6,225 nt of DNA from Bacteroidota bacterium. Lineage in GTDB: Bacteria; Bacteroidota; Bacteroidia; Chitinophagales; Chitinophagaceae. Numbering within the stretch: the first letter of the stretch is position 1; the number at the start of each line of letters is the position of its first letter. The translations under genes and the position numbers were made by a program. Location of the stretch: the NCBI GenBank assembly GCA_018267795.1, contig JAFDXS010000162.1, forward strand, positions 1-6,225, read 5' to 3'. This document shows positions 1-6,079 of the stretch, piece by piece. The notes beneath the pieces are model-generated. The model saw nothing but the letters and a program-made list of their open reading frames with translations. It did no database searches and was not told the origin of the DNA.

Positions 1-164
1 CATCAGCTTACTCTACTTTAACAAGTACAGCACAGAACCTGATAAGCAATGCAACATATGGTGGCAACCAGACTTTTTCAGTACAATACAATGCAACTCC
101 TGGTTTTGCATACCCTGCAGGTACATACACTACCAGCGTAGTATATACTGCCACTCAACTTTAG
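1..164 (+). CDS. 3' end of a secreted beta-rich protein (partial)
   Basis: An open frame enters from the left edge (first whole codon at base 3) and stops with TAG at 162-164, giving the last 53 residues. The peptide is rich in Thr, Ser, Tyr, Ala, Asn and Gln, with alternating polar and hydrophobic residues. It ends in a PAGTYTTSVVYTATQ-like strand pair, as is common at the C-terminus of exported beta-sandwich proteins (WxL-like or pilin/coat-like domains) in Bacteroidota. No T9SS sorting domain is visible at this end. The closing beta hairpin suggests a complete fold whose N-terminal part lies outside the window. The strong terminator 22 bases downstream supports this being a true gene end. 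The specific function cannot be told from this fragment. Confidence 0.65.
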   Translation, partial: SAYSTLTSTAQNLISNATYGGNQTFSVQYNATPGFAYPAGTYTTSVVYTATQL

Positions 165-185
165 GATCTTTTTCATCCCTATATG

Positions 186-215
186 AGAGTCCCTTTGGCG
201 AGGGGCTCTTTTTTT
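186..215 (+). terminator. Rho-independent terminator after the partial gene
   Basis: An 8-bp stem pairs GAGTCCCT (187-194) with AGGGGCTC (201-208), including one G-U pair. It can be extended by A186-T209. The loop is 6 nt (195-200) and is followed directly by seven T residues (209-215). It lies 22 bases after the TAG at 162-164, so it should terminate the upstream gene. It also overlaps the ATG at 183, which argues against translation starting there for the next gene. Confidence 0.85.
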
Positions 216-242
216 ATTTGTCGTATTGGGCTATTTTCAGCC

Positions 243-929
243 ATGCATTCACTTTTACTATTGCATGGGGCCATAGGGGCTCAAAGTCAGTTGGTGCCAT
301 TAGCAGCCTTACTCGCCAATAGTTATGATGTTCACTTGCTCAATTTTTCGGGCCACGGTGGCGAAGCTATCCCGGCACATCCTTTTTCTATAGAATCATT
401 TGCTGAAGACGTAATAAAGTTCATGAAAGAAAAGGGTTTAGCGCAGGTATCTATTTTCGGCTATAGCATGGGTGGTTATGTGGCCATGTATCTTGCTAAG
501 CACCATCCTGAAAAAATAAATAAAATAGTCACTCTGGCCACGAAATACCATTGGGATGAGGTCATTGCAGCCAAGGAAGTGCAAATGCTTGATCCTGAAA
601 AAATAGAAATCAAAATACCTGCTTTTGCCAATGCATTAAAAGAACGCCACCTCCTTCAGAACTGGAAGGATGTTCTAGGCAAAACAGCAGAGATGATGAA
701 AGCTTTAGGGCAACATAACACATTGCAGATAGAAGATTACGCTTCCATTACCGCTCCCGCCTTATTATTGCTCGGCGACAGAGATAAAATGGTAAGCATA
801 GACGAAACTATTAATGTTTATAAATCCTTGCCTGCTGCTCAAATGGCCATTCTACCCAATACGGCGCATCCTATCGAGCAGGCAGACAAAGATCTGCTTG
901 CGTATTTCATCAAAAGATTTATCCAATAA
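243..929 (+). CDS. Alpha/beta-hydrolase fold protein
   Basis: This 228-residue protein has the full alpha/beta-hydrolase signature. LLLLHGAIG (residues 4-12) is the first strand with the HG oxyanion loop. FGYSMGG (72-78) is the nucleophile elbow with Ser75. LLLLGDRDKMV (174-184) carries the likely acid Asp181, and PNTAHPIE (205-212) carries the catalytic His209. NFSGHG (34-39) is the usual loop after strand 4. The region between about 100 and 165 is the variable cap. No signal peptide is seen, so it should be cytoplasmic. The substrate cannot be read from the sequence; esterase, lipase-like and menaquinone-pathway-like (MenH) relatives all share these motifs. The frame is open back to ATG 183, but that ATG sits in the terminator hairpin and would add 20 atypical residues before the conserved strand. 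The ATG at 243 places the HG motif at residues 8-9, as is normal. No convincing Shine-Dalgarno site is present. Confidence 0.9.
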   Translation: MHSLLLLHGAIGAQSQLVPLAALLANSYDVHLLNFSGHGGEAIPAHPFSIESFAEDVIKFMKEKGLAQVSIFGYSMGGYVAMYLAKHHPEKINKIVTLATKYHWDEVIAAKEVQMLDPEKIEIKIPAFANALKERHLLQNWKDVLGKTAEMMKALGQHNTLQIEDYASITAPALLLLGDRDKMVSIDETINVYKSLPAAQMAILPNTAHPIEQADKDLLAYFIKRFIQ

Positions 930-960
930 GCATTTATTATTATAAATAATAATATTGCTT
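928..960 (+). terminator. AT-rich hairpin after the hydrolase stop codon (possible weak terminator)
   Basis: Starting within the hydrolase TAA stop, AAGCA (928-932) pairs with TGCTT (956-960). Inside this, A/T-only arms at about 935-942 and 947-954 pair around a short loop, with a small asymmetric internal loop between the two stems. The structure is almost symmetric, so it could act on either strand. There is no long T-tract after it (TTAATCTT follows), so termination would be weak. It may instead be a 3'-end stabiliser or be incidental to AT-rich DNA. Confidence 0.35.
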
Positions 961-1024
961 AATCTTCACAAAATCCTCACATCTATTTTGCTGCGCACAT
1001 AATAGCATACAGTCTTTTTTCTAT

Positions 1025-1032
1025 TACCTTTG
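1025..1032 (+). promoter_or_regulatory. Putative Bacteroidota -7 promoter element upstream of ddl
   Basis: TACCTTTG at 1025-1032 matches the Bacteroidota primary-sigma -7 consensus TAnnTTTG at every fixed position. A start site a few bases downstream would give a leader of roughly 20 nt before the ATG at 1059. No TTTG -33 element lies at the usual 19-21 base spacing; the nearest TTTG is at 987-990, 34 bases upstream, which is too far. The position fits, being the only sizeable gap before the five-gene run, but the -33 box is poor. Confidence 0.4.
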
Positions 1033-1058
1033 GCAGATACATTTTTACTGCAAAATAC

Positions 1059-2054
1059 ATGAAGAAAAATATAGCCTTAATGGCAGGCGGTTACTCTGGA
1101 GAGCATATTATATCCATACAATCTGCAAAGACCATTGAGAAAAACCTTGATCCTGAGCTTTATAATGTTTATAAAATTATTGTTACGAGAGAGGATTGGA
1201 CTTTTGAAGCAAACGACGGGCAAAGGATATCTGTAGATAAAAATGATTTTTCTATCGCCGTAAAAGGTGAAAAAATAAAATTCGATGCAGTATTTATAGT
1301 TATCCACGGCACACCGGGCGAGGATGGCCGCATACAAGGTTATCTTGATATGTTGCAAATACCTTATACCACCTGCAATTCTATAGTATCTGCGCTCACT
1401 TTCAATAAGAGTTATTGCAATAAGGTAGTGCGCGATTTTAAGGTGGTAAATATTGCCAACTCCGTGCATCTTATTAAAGGTGAACCATATTCTGTTGGCG
1501 CAATACTGGAGCAGATAAAAATGCCGGTATTTGTAAAGCCAAATGAAAGCGGCTCCAGCATAGGGGTGAGCAAAGTAAAGTCCGTAGAGGAGTTATTGCC
1601 TGCTATAGAAAAAGCCTTTGGCGAAGATGACCAGGTACTTATAGAAGAATATATAGAAGGCCGCGAGCTCACTATTGGTGTGTATAAAGTAAATGGCTAT
1701 TTGCATACATTGCCTGCTACCGAGATCATCAGTAAAAATAAATTTTTTGACTACGAAGCAAAATATACCCCCGGTATCACCAATGAGGTGACTCCGGCGC
1801 AAATAGATGATAATATCAGGGAACAGCTGGAATCCAAAGCTTCCTATATCTATCGTCATCTTAATTGTCGTGGGGTAGTGCGCATGGATTTCATCCTGCA
1901 AAAGCAAACCAACAAACTCTTTTTCCTTGAGGTCAATACCACTCCGGGCCAAAGTGAAAATAGCATCTTGCCTCAGCAGGTGGCGGCTGCCGGTAATAAT
2001 TTGAAGGATTTTTACGGGGCGTTGGTAGAAGATTGTATTAAAATGCAGTCTTAA
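1059..2054 (+). CDS. ddl: D-alanine--D-alanine ligase
   Basis: Ddl joins two D-alanines with ATP in the cytoplasm to make the dipeptide that caps the peptidoglycan pentapeptide. The protein is 331 residues, a normal length, with three ATP-grasp subdomains. The N-terminal GGYSGEHIIS (10-19) carries Glu15, the residue that holds the first D-Ala. HGTPGEDGRIQG (83-94) follows. PVFVKPNESGSSIGVSKV (156-173) holds the ATP-binding Lys160 and the serine-rich loop. LIEEYIEGRE (194-203) binds the nucleotide. DYEAKY (231-236) gives the Lys-Tyr of the omega loop, as in D-Ala-D-Ala enzymes. RMDF (275-278) and EVNTTPG (291-297) supply Arg275, Asp277, Glu291 and Asn293 for metal and phosphate binding. The Lys-Tyr pair argues against a VanA-type D-Ala-D-Lac ligase. 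It starts at the ATG just downstream of the putative promoter and is followed after 31 bases by a PASTA protein, which points to a cell-wall operon. Confidence 0.96.
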   Translation: MKKNIALMAGGYSGEHIISIQSAKTIEKNLDPELYNVYKIIVTREDWTFEANDGQRISVDKNDFSIAVKGEKIKFDAVFIVIHGTPGEDGRIQGYLDMLQIPYTTCNSIVSALTFNKSYCNKVVRDFKVVNIANSVHLIKGEPYSVGAILEQIKMPVFVKPNESGSSIGVSKVKSVEELLPAIEKAFGEDDQVLIEEYIEGRELTIGVYKVNGYLHTLPATEIISKNKFFDYEAKYTPGITNEVTPAQIDDNIREQLESKASYIYRHLNCRGVVRMDFILQKQTNKLFFLEVNTTPGQSENSILPQQVAAAGNNLKDFYGALVEDCIKMQS

Positions 2055-2085
2055 GACTATAACTTATATTGCACTATTATAGCGT

Positions 2086-2946
2086 ATGGCTTTGAATGAA
2101 AAAATAAGAACTTCCTTTTTATACAATCTGATCATTGTACTGTTGCTCTGCACTGTACTATATCTTCTTTTCTTTGCCAGCCTCAAGTGGGTAACAAGGC
2201 ATGGCGAAGAGGTAAAAATACCAAATGTAACAGGAATGGATATGAAGGCAGCCCTGACACAGCTGGAGGGGATGGGCTTTGAGGTATATGTTGACTCTAC
2301 TTACGAGCCTAAAGAAAAACCTTATGCCGTACTAAAGCAAATACCCGAAATAGCATCTGTTGTAAAAACAGGCCGCACTGTATTTATTACAGTCAATAAA
2401 ACAACGCCGCCTGCTACACCAATGCCCAATCTGGTAAGCCTTTCCTACCGGAGTGCAGAAATGATATTGAAAAATTATAAGCTCATACTCGGCGATACTA
2501 CATATAAACCGGATATAGCAAAGGGCGCAGTACTTGCACAGTTGTATAATGGGCAGGAAATACGCCCTGGGCAAATGATACCTGAGGGCAGTAAGATAAG
2601 TCTTGTATTAGGCGATGGTCTCGGCATTACGCAGTTCAATGTCCCTAATGTTATAGGTATGACACCCGATGAAGGCATTGCTGACCTTACCGGCAATGGC
2701 TTAAATGCTAATGTTGTATGGGATGCGGACATTACAGACTCAGCTACTGCACTTATATACAACCAAAGCCCTAAGCCATTTAATGATTTAGGTGCGCCTA
2801 ACAGGATAAAGGCCGGCGACTTGATAGATGTGTGGATTAAACAAAATCCTACAACCGAAGAAATGGAGCAAAATAAAAATGCAGTTGGAGGAGTTAATAA
2901 AGGTGATACAGCAAAAGGAGACGAAAATCAACCACCGGCACCGTAG
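2086..2946 (+). CDS. Single-pass membrane protein with three PASTA domains
   Basis: The 286-residue protein has a short basic N-terminus, one hydrophobic helix at about residues 12-31, and a periplasmic part with three PASTA domains. Domain 1 is about 43-105 (IPNVTGMDMKAALTQLEGMGF...), domain 2 about 112-176 (MPNLVSLSYRSAEMIL...), and domain 3 about 185-252 (VPNVIGMTPDEGIADL...). Each has the typical P-N-[VL]-x-G/S opening, a helix and a closing strand pair. The tail (254-286) is polar and low-complexity, ending in PPAP. PASTA domains in Firmicutes and Actinobacteria kinases and PBPs bind peptidoglycan fragments or lipid II. Here there is no kinase or transpeptidase domain, so the protein is a stand-alone wall-binding or sensing anchor. 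Placement next to ddl supports a cell-wall role; the precise function is unknown. Its TAG stop is directly followed by the ATG of the next gene, suggesting coupled translation. Confidence 0.93.
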   Translation: MALNEKIRTSFLYNLIIVLLLCTVLYLLFFASLKWVTRHGEEVKIPNVTGMDMKAALTQLEGMGFEVYVDSTYEPKEKPYAVLKQIPEIASVVKTGRTVFITVNKTTPPATPMPNLVSLSYRSAEMILKNYKLILGDTTYKPDIAKGAVLAQLYNGQEIRPGQMIPEGSKISLVLGDGLGITQFNVPNVIGMTPDEGIADLTGNGLNANVVWDADITDSATALIYNQSPKPFNDLGAPNRIKAGDLIDVWIKQNPTTEEMEQNKNAVGGVNKGDTAKGDENQPPAP

Positions 2947-4245
2947 ATGAGAGTAGTAGTTTGTTACATAGCAATTTTCTTTCTTTTTATCGGGTATGGC
3001 TTTGCTCAGGAGCATATTGCACCTTTAGGTTATAATCCTGTAATTAAAGAAGCAGCAAAAAAAGACATTGGCCGTTTCTCTAAAAAAACAGCGCTAAGTC
3101 TGCCTTTTTTTGAAGATTTCACTAACTACGATGTATTTCCTGATAACACCAAATGGGCAGACCACGAGGCATACGTGAATAACACAATGTGTGTAAACCC
3201 AATAAGTAGGGGAGTGGCCACACTCGATGCGTTGAATCAATATGGCACGCCCTACGATAGCTTTTACAATACAGTTCAATTGTATTGTGATAGCCTCACC
3301 ACGCAGCCTATCGATTTAAGTACATACACACCGGCAGACAGTATATACCTTAGCTTTTTCTTTCAGCCCGGCGGCAATGGCTTTTATCCATTAACAGACG
3401 ATTCCCTGATGTTGTTTTTCAAGCATGGCAGTGATTGGGTAAAGGTATGGTCAGACACCGGCAGTATGGTGCAGCCCTTCCGCCAGGTTATGATACCTGT
3501 TAACGACACAGCATATTTTAATGATAGTTTTCAATTCCGTTTTGTAAACCTGGCAGCATTCCAGTTCAGCGGTTCTACCTGGAATATCGATTATATAAGA
3601 ATGAATGCAGGTCGAAATTTGTTTGATACAACCGTAAATGATGTAGCATATACCTCCGATCCTTCTAATATTCTCAACGATTATACAGCTATGCCGTATC
3701 GCCAATTCCTGGCAAACAAATCAGGGGAATTAGCCACTCAGCTGTCAGATAGTATCAGGAACAATTATGATTTACCAAAGACAATAAATTACGGTTATAT
3801 AGCCCGCGAGCTTAGTAGTGGCACTGTGTTGGGCAGTGGCACCGGCAGCACAAGCATAGCCGGCGGTGGCAGCGTAGCGCAGGTAAGTTTTCCTGCATAT
3901 ACTACCAGCACCCCAATAGCTGGCTTAGACGATAAGATCATTTTCGAAAACAAATTTTACCTGCAATCACCCGCCGCCGCCGATTCACGGCCTAATGATA
4001 CCTGTATTAAGGATCAGGTATTTGATAACTATCTCGCCTATGATGATGGCACTGCTGAGATGTCATATTATCTCAATCTGTCAGCTACATTGCCGGGCAA
4101 AGTTTCTATAGAGTATCATCTTAACCAGCCGGATACCTTGCGCGGCCTTGCTATATACTTTGGCAGGCAGGTGCCCTTAGCTCTTAATAAGCCGTTCTCC
4201 ATCATCATTTATAAATCTTTAGCAGGCGTCAACGGTTTTGCGTGA
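2947..4245 (+). CDS. T9SS cargo protein, N-terminal part (gene interrupted by a frameshift)
   Basis: The 432-residue frame starts at the base after the PASTA gene's stop. It begins with a signal peptide: basic MR, a hydrophobic core (residues 3-18) and likely cleavage after GFA at residue 20. Residues about 50-220 look like a jelly-roll beta-sandwich (LPFFEDF, then SFFFQPGGNGF, DSLMLFFK, FQFRFVN and WNIDYIRMN), as in many exported Bacteroidota surface proteins with MAM/lectin-like folds. Residues about 360-430 (YDDGTAEMSYYL, LRGLAIYFG, FSIIIYKSLAGVNG) form another beta domain. This domain is cut off by TGA at 4243-4245, while its obvious continuation is in the next frame from about 4223. Restoring one frame gives a protein of about 608 residues ending in a T9SS sorting domain. 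Without the repair this product would have an export signal but no sorting domain. It may be a pseudogene or carry a sequencing or assembly error. Confidence 0.85.
   Translation: MRVVVCYIAIFFLFIGYGFAQEHIAPLGYNPVIKEAAKKDIGRFSKKTALSLPFFEDFTNYDVFPDNTKWADHEAYVNNTMCVNPISRGVATLDALNQYGTPYDSFYNTVQLYCDSLTTQPIDLSTYTPADSIYLSFFFQPGGNGFYPLTDDSLMLFFKHGSDWVKVWSDTGSMVQPFRQVMIPVNDTAYFNDSFQFRFVNLAAFQFSGSTWNIDYIRMNAGRNLFDTTVNDVAYTSDPSNILNDYTAMPYRQFLANKSGELATQLSDSIRNNYDLPKTINYGYIARELSSGTVLGSGTGSTSIAGGGSVAQVSFPAYTTSTPIAGLDDKIIFENKFYLQSPAAADSRPNDTCIKDQVFDNYLAYDDGTAEMSYYLNLSATLPGKVSIEYHLNQPDTLRGLAIYFGRQVPLALNKPFSIIIYKSLAGVNGFA
4223..4242 (+). other. Frameshift junction in the T9SS protein gene
   Basis: The upstream frame reads ...SLAGVNGFA and stops at 4243-4245. 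The downstream frame is closed by TAG at 4220-4222 and then reads QASTVLREQDFYF onward without a break. The shift must therefore lie between 4223 and 4242. A single extra T in the TTTT run at 4236-4239 would be enough; removing it gives ...GVNG-LREQDFYF. A deletion of two bases (or two modulo three) next to the run would also work. Confidence 0.85.
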
Positions 4246-4774
4246 GCAGGATTTCTATTTTGCCAACTATGCAGATACTATAAATCACTTTTATTTTTAC
4301 AGGCTCGATACACCTGTGGTAATGCCAAGGGGTATTTTTTATGCCTGTTCTATGCAGCCTGCCTACAGCGGTGCTGATAGCCTGTATTATGGCCTTGATG
4401 TCAACCGGCGCAATGGGAATCATGCCTATTATAATGTTTTAAGCAGATGGGTTTCATCTTCCGTTCAGGGTGCTATCATGATCAGGCCTGTCTTGGGGCA
4501 ATACATGCGTGGTACGGATGTTGGTAGTATGGTTAAAAATGATGACAAATGGACAATGTGGCCAAACCCTGCAAGGGATATACTTCATATAGATTATAGT
4601 TCCAACAAAAAGGTAGCTTACGAAGTTGTGAACATCCAGGGTAGCAAAGTAATGGCAGGTAGTATTAATGCAGAACAAAATATTAATATTGCAGCGCTTG
4701 CACCGGGTATGTATTTTATACGCTTATCTTTTAATGGTGTAAGCGGTACCAGTCAAAAATTTGTAAAGCAGTAA
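4238..4774 (+). CDS. T9SS cargo protein, C-terminal part with type A sorting domain (frameshifted fragment)
   Basis: This frame, open from 4223, continues the beta domain broken at 4243. DFYFANYADTINHFYFYRLD is followed by an SLYYGLDVNRRNGNHAYYN stretch and SVQGAIMIRPVLG, a pattern typical of the last domain before the sorting signal in large Bacteroidota surface proteins. From the TTG at 4238 it gives 178 residues. The last ~72 residues (about 107-178) are a T9SS type A sorting domain: MWPNPARD (107-114), a middle beta strand with YEVVNIQGSKV, LAPGMYFIRL (154-163) and the closing KFVKQ. T9SS uses such a domain to move cargo across the outer membrane. The fragment has no signal peptide and no plausible start of its own (TTG 4238 or ATG 4322 only), so it is the 3' part of the gene starting at 2947 and not a separate gene. 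The stop is 2 bases before the rhodanese ATG. Confidence 0.85.
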   Translation: MREQDFYFANYADTINHFYFYRLDTPVVMPRGIFYACSMQPAYSGADSLYYGLDVNRRNGNHAYYNVLSRWVSSSVQGAIMIRPVLGQYMRGTDVGSMVKNDDKWTMWPNPARDILHIDYSSNKKVAYEVVNIQGSKVMAGSINAEQNINIAALAPGMYFIRLSFNGVSGTSQKFVKQ

Positions 4775-4776
4775 CA

Positions 4777-5094
4777 ATGCAGAATATAACAGTAGAAGAA
4801 CTTAAAGCACGTCTTGATGCAGGCGAACATCTTAATATACTCGATGTTCGTGAACCGGCTGAATATGCTCAATTTAATATCAATGGAAAGCTTATTCCAT
4901 TAGGACAAATAATGGGCATGCAGTTCGATGATATTGAAGACTGGAAAGATCAGGAAATTATAGTGCACTGTCATGCAGGTATGCGCAGCATGCAGGCATG
5001 TATGATGTTGGAAACTGCAGGCTTCTCAAACCTGAAAAACCTTACAGGTGGCATGAAGGATTGGCAGGAGAAATACGGAAATGCAACAATATAA
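4777..5094 (+). CDS. Single-domain rhodanese-like sulfurtransferase
   Basis: The 105-residue protein is one rhodanese domain with nothing attached. It opens with ITVEELKARLDAG, followed by the conserved LDVREPAEY (22-30). The catalytic loop is HCHAGMRS (64-71), with Cys65 as the persulfide-carrying residue and Arg70 in the anion-binding loop. LTGGMKDWQ (89-97) is the typical C-terminal signature. The six-residue active loop fits sulfurtransferases and not the longer loop of Cdc25-like phosphatases. No signal peptide or membrane segment is seen, so it should be cytoplasmic. It would carry sulfane sulfur from a donor to an acceptor; neither is identifiable here. It starts 2 bases after the T9SS gene's stop, so it probably shares the transcript. 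This looks like a common Bacteroidota housekeeping rhodanese, with no clear functional tie to the wall genes upstream. Confidence 0.93.
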   Translation: MQNITVEELKARLDAGEHLNILDVREPAEYAQFNINGKLIPLGQIMGMQFDDIEDWKDQEIIVHCHAGMRSMQACMMLETAGFSNLKNLTGGMKDWQEKYGNATI

Positions 5095-5130
5095 ATAATA
5101 AATTTAGCCTTCAGGGTAGAGAAGAAGATT

Positions 5131-5694
5131 ATGCATGAAATAGAGCCATATTACAACTGGAGGCATCTTTATACTGCAGAGGAAGATGAGTTTTCGCCAT
5201 TCTTTGGTCGCGAGTATAGTGAGTTTGAATTTACCAATACAGTTTACAATTATTACATACACCCCCAATGGGATGAGTTCGGTTCACGCACCCTTTATAT
5301 GAAGGTGCTCTTCGCCGACTATGAGCTTAATTATGCTATTATCGAACTGATAGGCGAATGGAATGATGCTGTGGAAAATGATATAATGCAGCTCAAACGC
5401 TCCGTGATAGATTTAATGATAGCAAAGGGTATCACCAAGTTCATATTAATAACTGAAAACGTACTCAACTTTCACAGCAGCGATACCGATTACTACGAGG
5501 AATGGTACGAAGACATAAAAGACGAAGGAGGTTGGATAGTTTCTGTAGATATGCCCGAACAAACGCAATATGATTTCCAGCGTTCCCATATCGACAGGTA
5601 TGTTCATCTGATGGAAGTTCCCGCATGGCGCACCTTTCAACCGCAGCATTTCTTCCAGTTGGTTGACAACCAAATGCTCCGCCTCCTCGATTAA
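5131..5694 (+). CDS. Conserved protein of unknown function
   Basis: The 187-residue protein is very rich in acidic and aromatic residues (Asp, Glu, Tyr, Trp, Phe), especially in the first 60 residues (IEPYYNWRHLYTAEEDEFSP, then FFGREYSEFEF). It resembles conserved hypothetical proteins of Bacteroidota, but I do not recognise a named domain. The middle alternates strands and helices: TLYMKVLFADYE, YAIIELIGEWND, a helix near 85-98, then ITKFILITENVLNF (about 101-114) and GGWIVSVDMP (about 133-142). This suggests a small alpha/beta fold. There is no signal peptide or membrane helix, so it is probably cytoplasmic. No catalytic motif is evident. The start at 5131 is chosen because a purine-rich stretch (GAGAAGAAG) precedes the ATG at a suitable distance and the sequence is protein-like from the first residues. 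It is the last gene before a strong terminator, 36 bases after the rhodanese. Confidence 0.85.
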   Translation: MHEIEPYYNWRHLYTAEEDEFSPFFGREYSEFEFTNTVYNYYIHPQWDEFGSRTLYMKVLFADYELNYAIIELIGEWNDAVENDIMQLKRSVIDLMIAKGITKFILITENVLNFHSSDTDYYEEWYEDIKDEGGWIVSVDMPEQTQYDFQRSHIDRYVHLMEVPAWRTFQPQHFFQLVDNQMLRLLD

Positions 5695-5718
5695 ATAAAA
5701 AAAATAACAAATGTTACT

Positions 5719-5742
5719 AAGGTCCGTTTCAGGACCTTTTTT
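5719..5742 (+). terminator. Rho-independent terminator of the ddl-PASTA-T9SS-rhodanese run
   Basis: A perfect 7-bp stem pairs AAGGTCC (5719-5725) with GGACCTT (5732-5738) around the 6-nt loop GTTTCA. Six T residues (5737-5742) follow, partly inside the stem. An A-rich stretch precedes the stem (5695-5710), so some function on the other strand is possible. It lies 25 bases after the stop of the unknown-function gene and closes the five-gene run. Confidence 0.88.
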
Positions 5743-5920
5743 AATTTTTACTTTTTCATTTTTAATTTAAGAAATGTGGACATCTTTATTTGGAGTCCGG
5801 ATGTTAACGTTAGTAACTTGCCAATTAGGCCAGATGGCGACCAAGGTCGTCATGTCGACAGCAAGGGAGGCATCTCCTGAAAGCATGCAATTAGCCCAAT
5901 CAAGGACTAACTGCATAAAA

Positions 5921-5933
5921 GCTCTTTGACATA
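5921..5933 (+). promoter_or_regulatory. boxA-like antitermination sequence
   Basis: GCTCTTTGACATA resembles the boxA antitermination element of rRNA leaders (E. coli TGCTCTTTAACA; Bacteroidota rRNA leaders and spacers carry a similar CTCTTTGACATA). If functional it would act on the + strand and predict an rRNA or tRNA gene downstream. No such gene is seen in the remaining 292 bases of the window. A chance match is possible. Confidence 0.3.
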
Positions 5934-5978
5934 CTGTAAACCCTAAAATAGGACTCTTCCTTTCGAGAGGCCAGAAGT

Positions 5979-6017
5979 GTCCCATGTCCGAAAAATGTGA
6001 CATTTTGGGACATTTTG
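5979..6017. repeat. Nested inverted and direct repeats of a GGGACATTTT motif
   Basis: AAAATGT (5992-5998) and ACATTTT (6000-6006) form a perfect inverted repeat around G5999. Outside them, TGTCC (5985-5989) pairs with GGACA (6008-6012). GACATTTTG occurs twice in direct orientation (5999-6007 and 6009-6017), exactly 10 bases apart, about one helical turn. TGTCCC-ATGTCC at 5979-5989 adds two tandem half-sites in the opposite orientation. A further inverted copy, GAAATGTCCCA, is at 6080-6090. This arrangement is typical of multi-site protein-binding DNA such as an operator or transposon end. Confidence 0.6.
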
Positions 6018-6079
6018 TTACTTTTTATAAAAAACTAATAACTTAGCAAAATAGCACCCCGCAGCCATTCACACTATCT

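Noticed and set aside
1077..1952. Minus-strand open frames across ddl
   Set aside because: They are antisense shadows of a clearly conserved ATP-grasp gene, with no domain features of their own.
1059..2054. A vancomycin-resistance type (D-Ala-D-Lac or D-Ala-D-Ser) ligase
   Set aside because: The omega loop has the Lys-Tyr pair (235-236) typical of housekeeping D-Ala-D-Ala ligases, and no vanH/vanX-like genes are nearby.
4230..4250. Programmed +1 frameshifting as the explanation for the split T9SS gene
   Set aside because: There is no RF2-like slippery site: the codon before the stop (GCG followed by TGA) would have to slip onto CGT, which pairs poorly. No stimulatory structure or Shine-Dalgarno-like sequence is evident. 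A mutation or sequencing indel in the T run is simpler.
5096..5115. Internal promoter upstream of the unknown-function gene (TAAATTTA near 5100)
   Set aside because: It misses the last base of TAnnTTTG, has no TTTG at the -33 spacing, and lies in generally AT-rich DNA.
5767..6003. A 78-residue minus-strand open frame
   Set aside because: It has no recognisable domain and no ribosome binding site. It overlaps the palindromic motif cluster at its start, and a second minus-strand frame over the same bases is also open for about 30 codons. It ends in AT-rich DNA facing a terminator. The open frame is better explained by the composition of the repeat-rich block.
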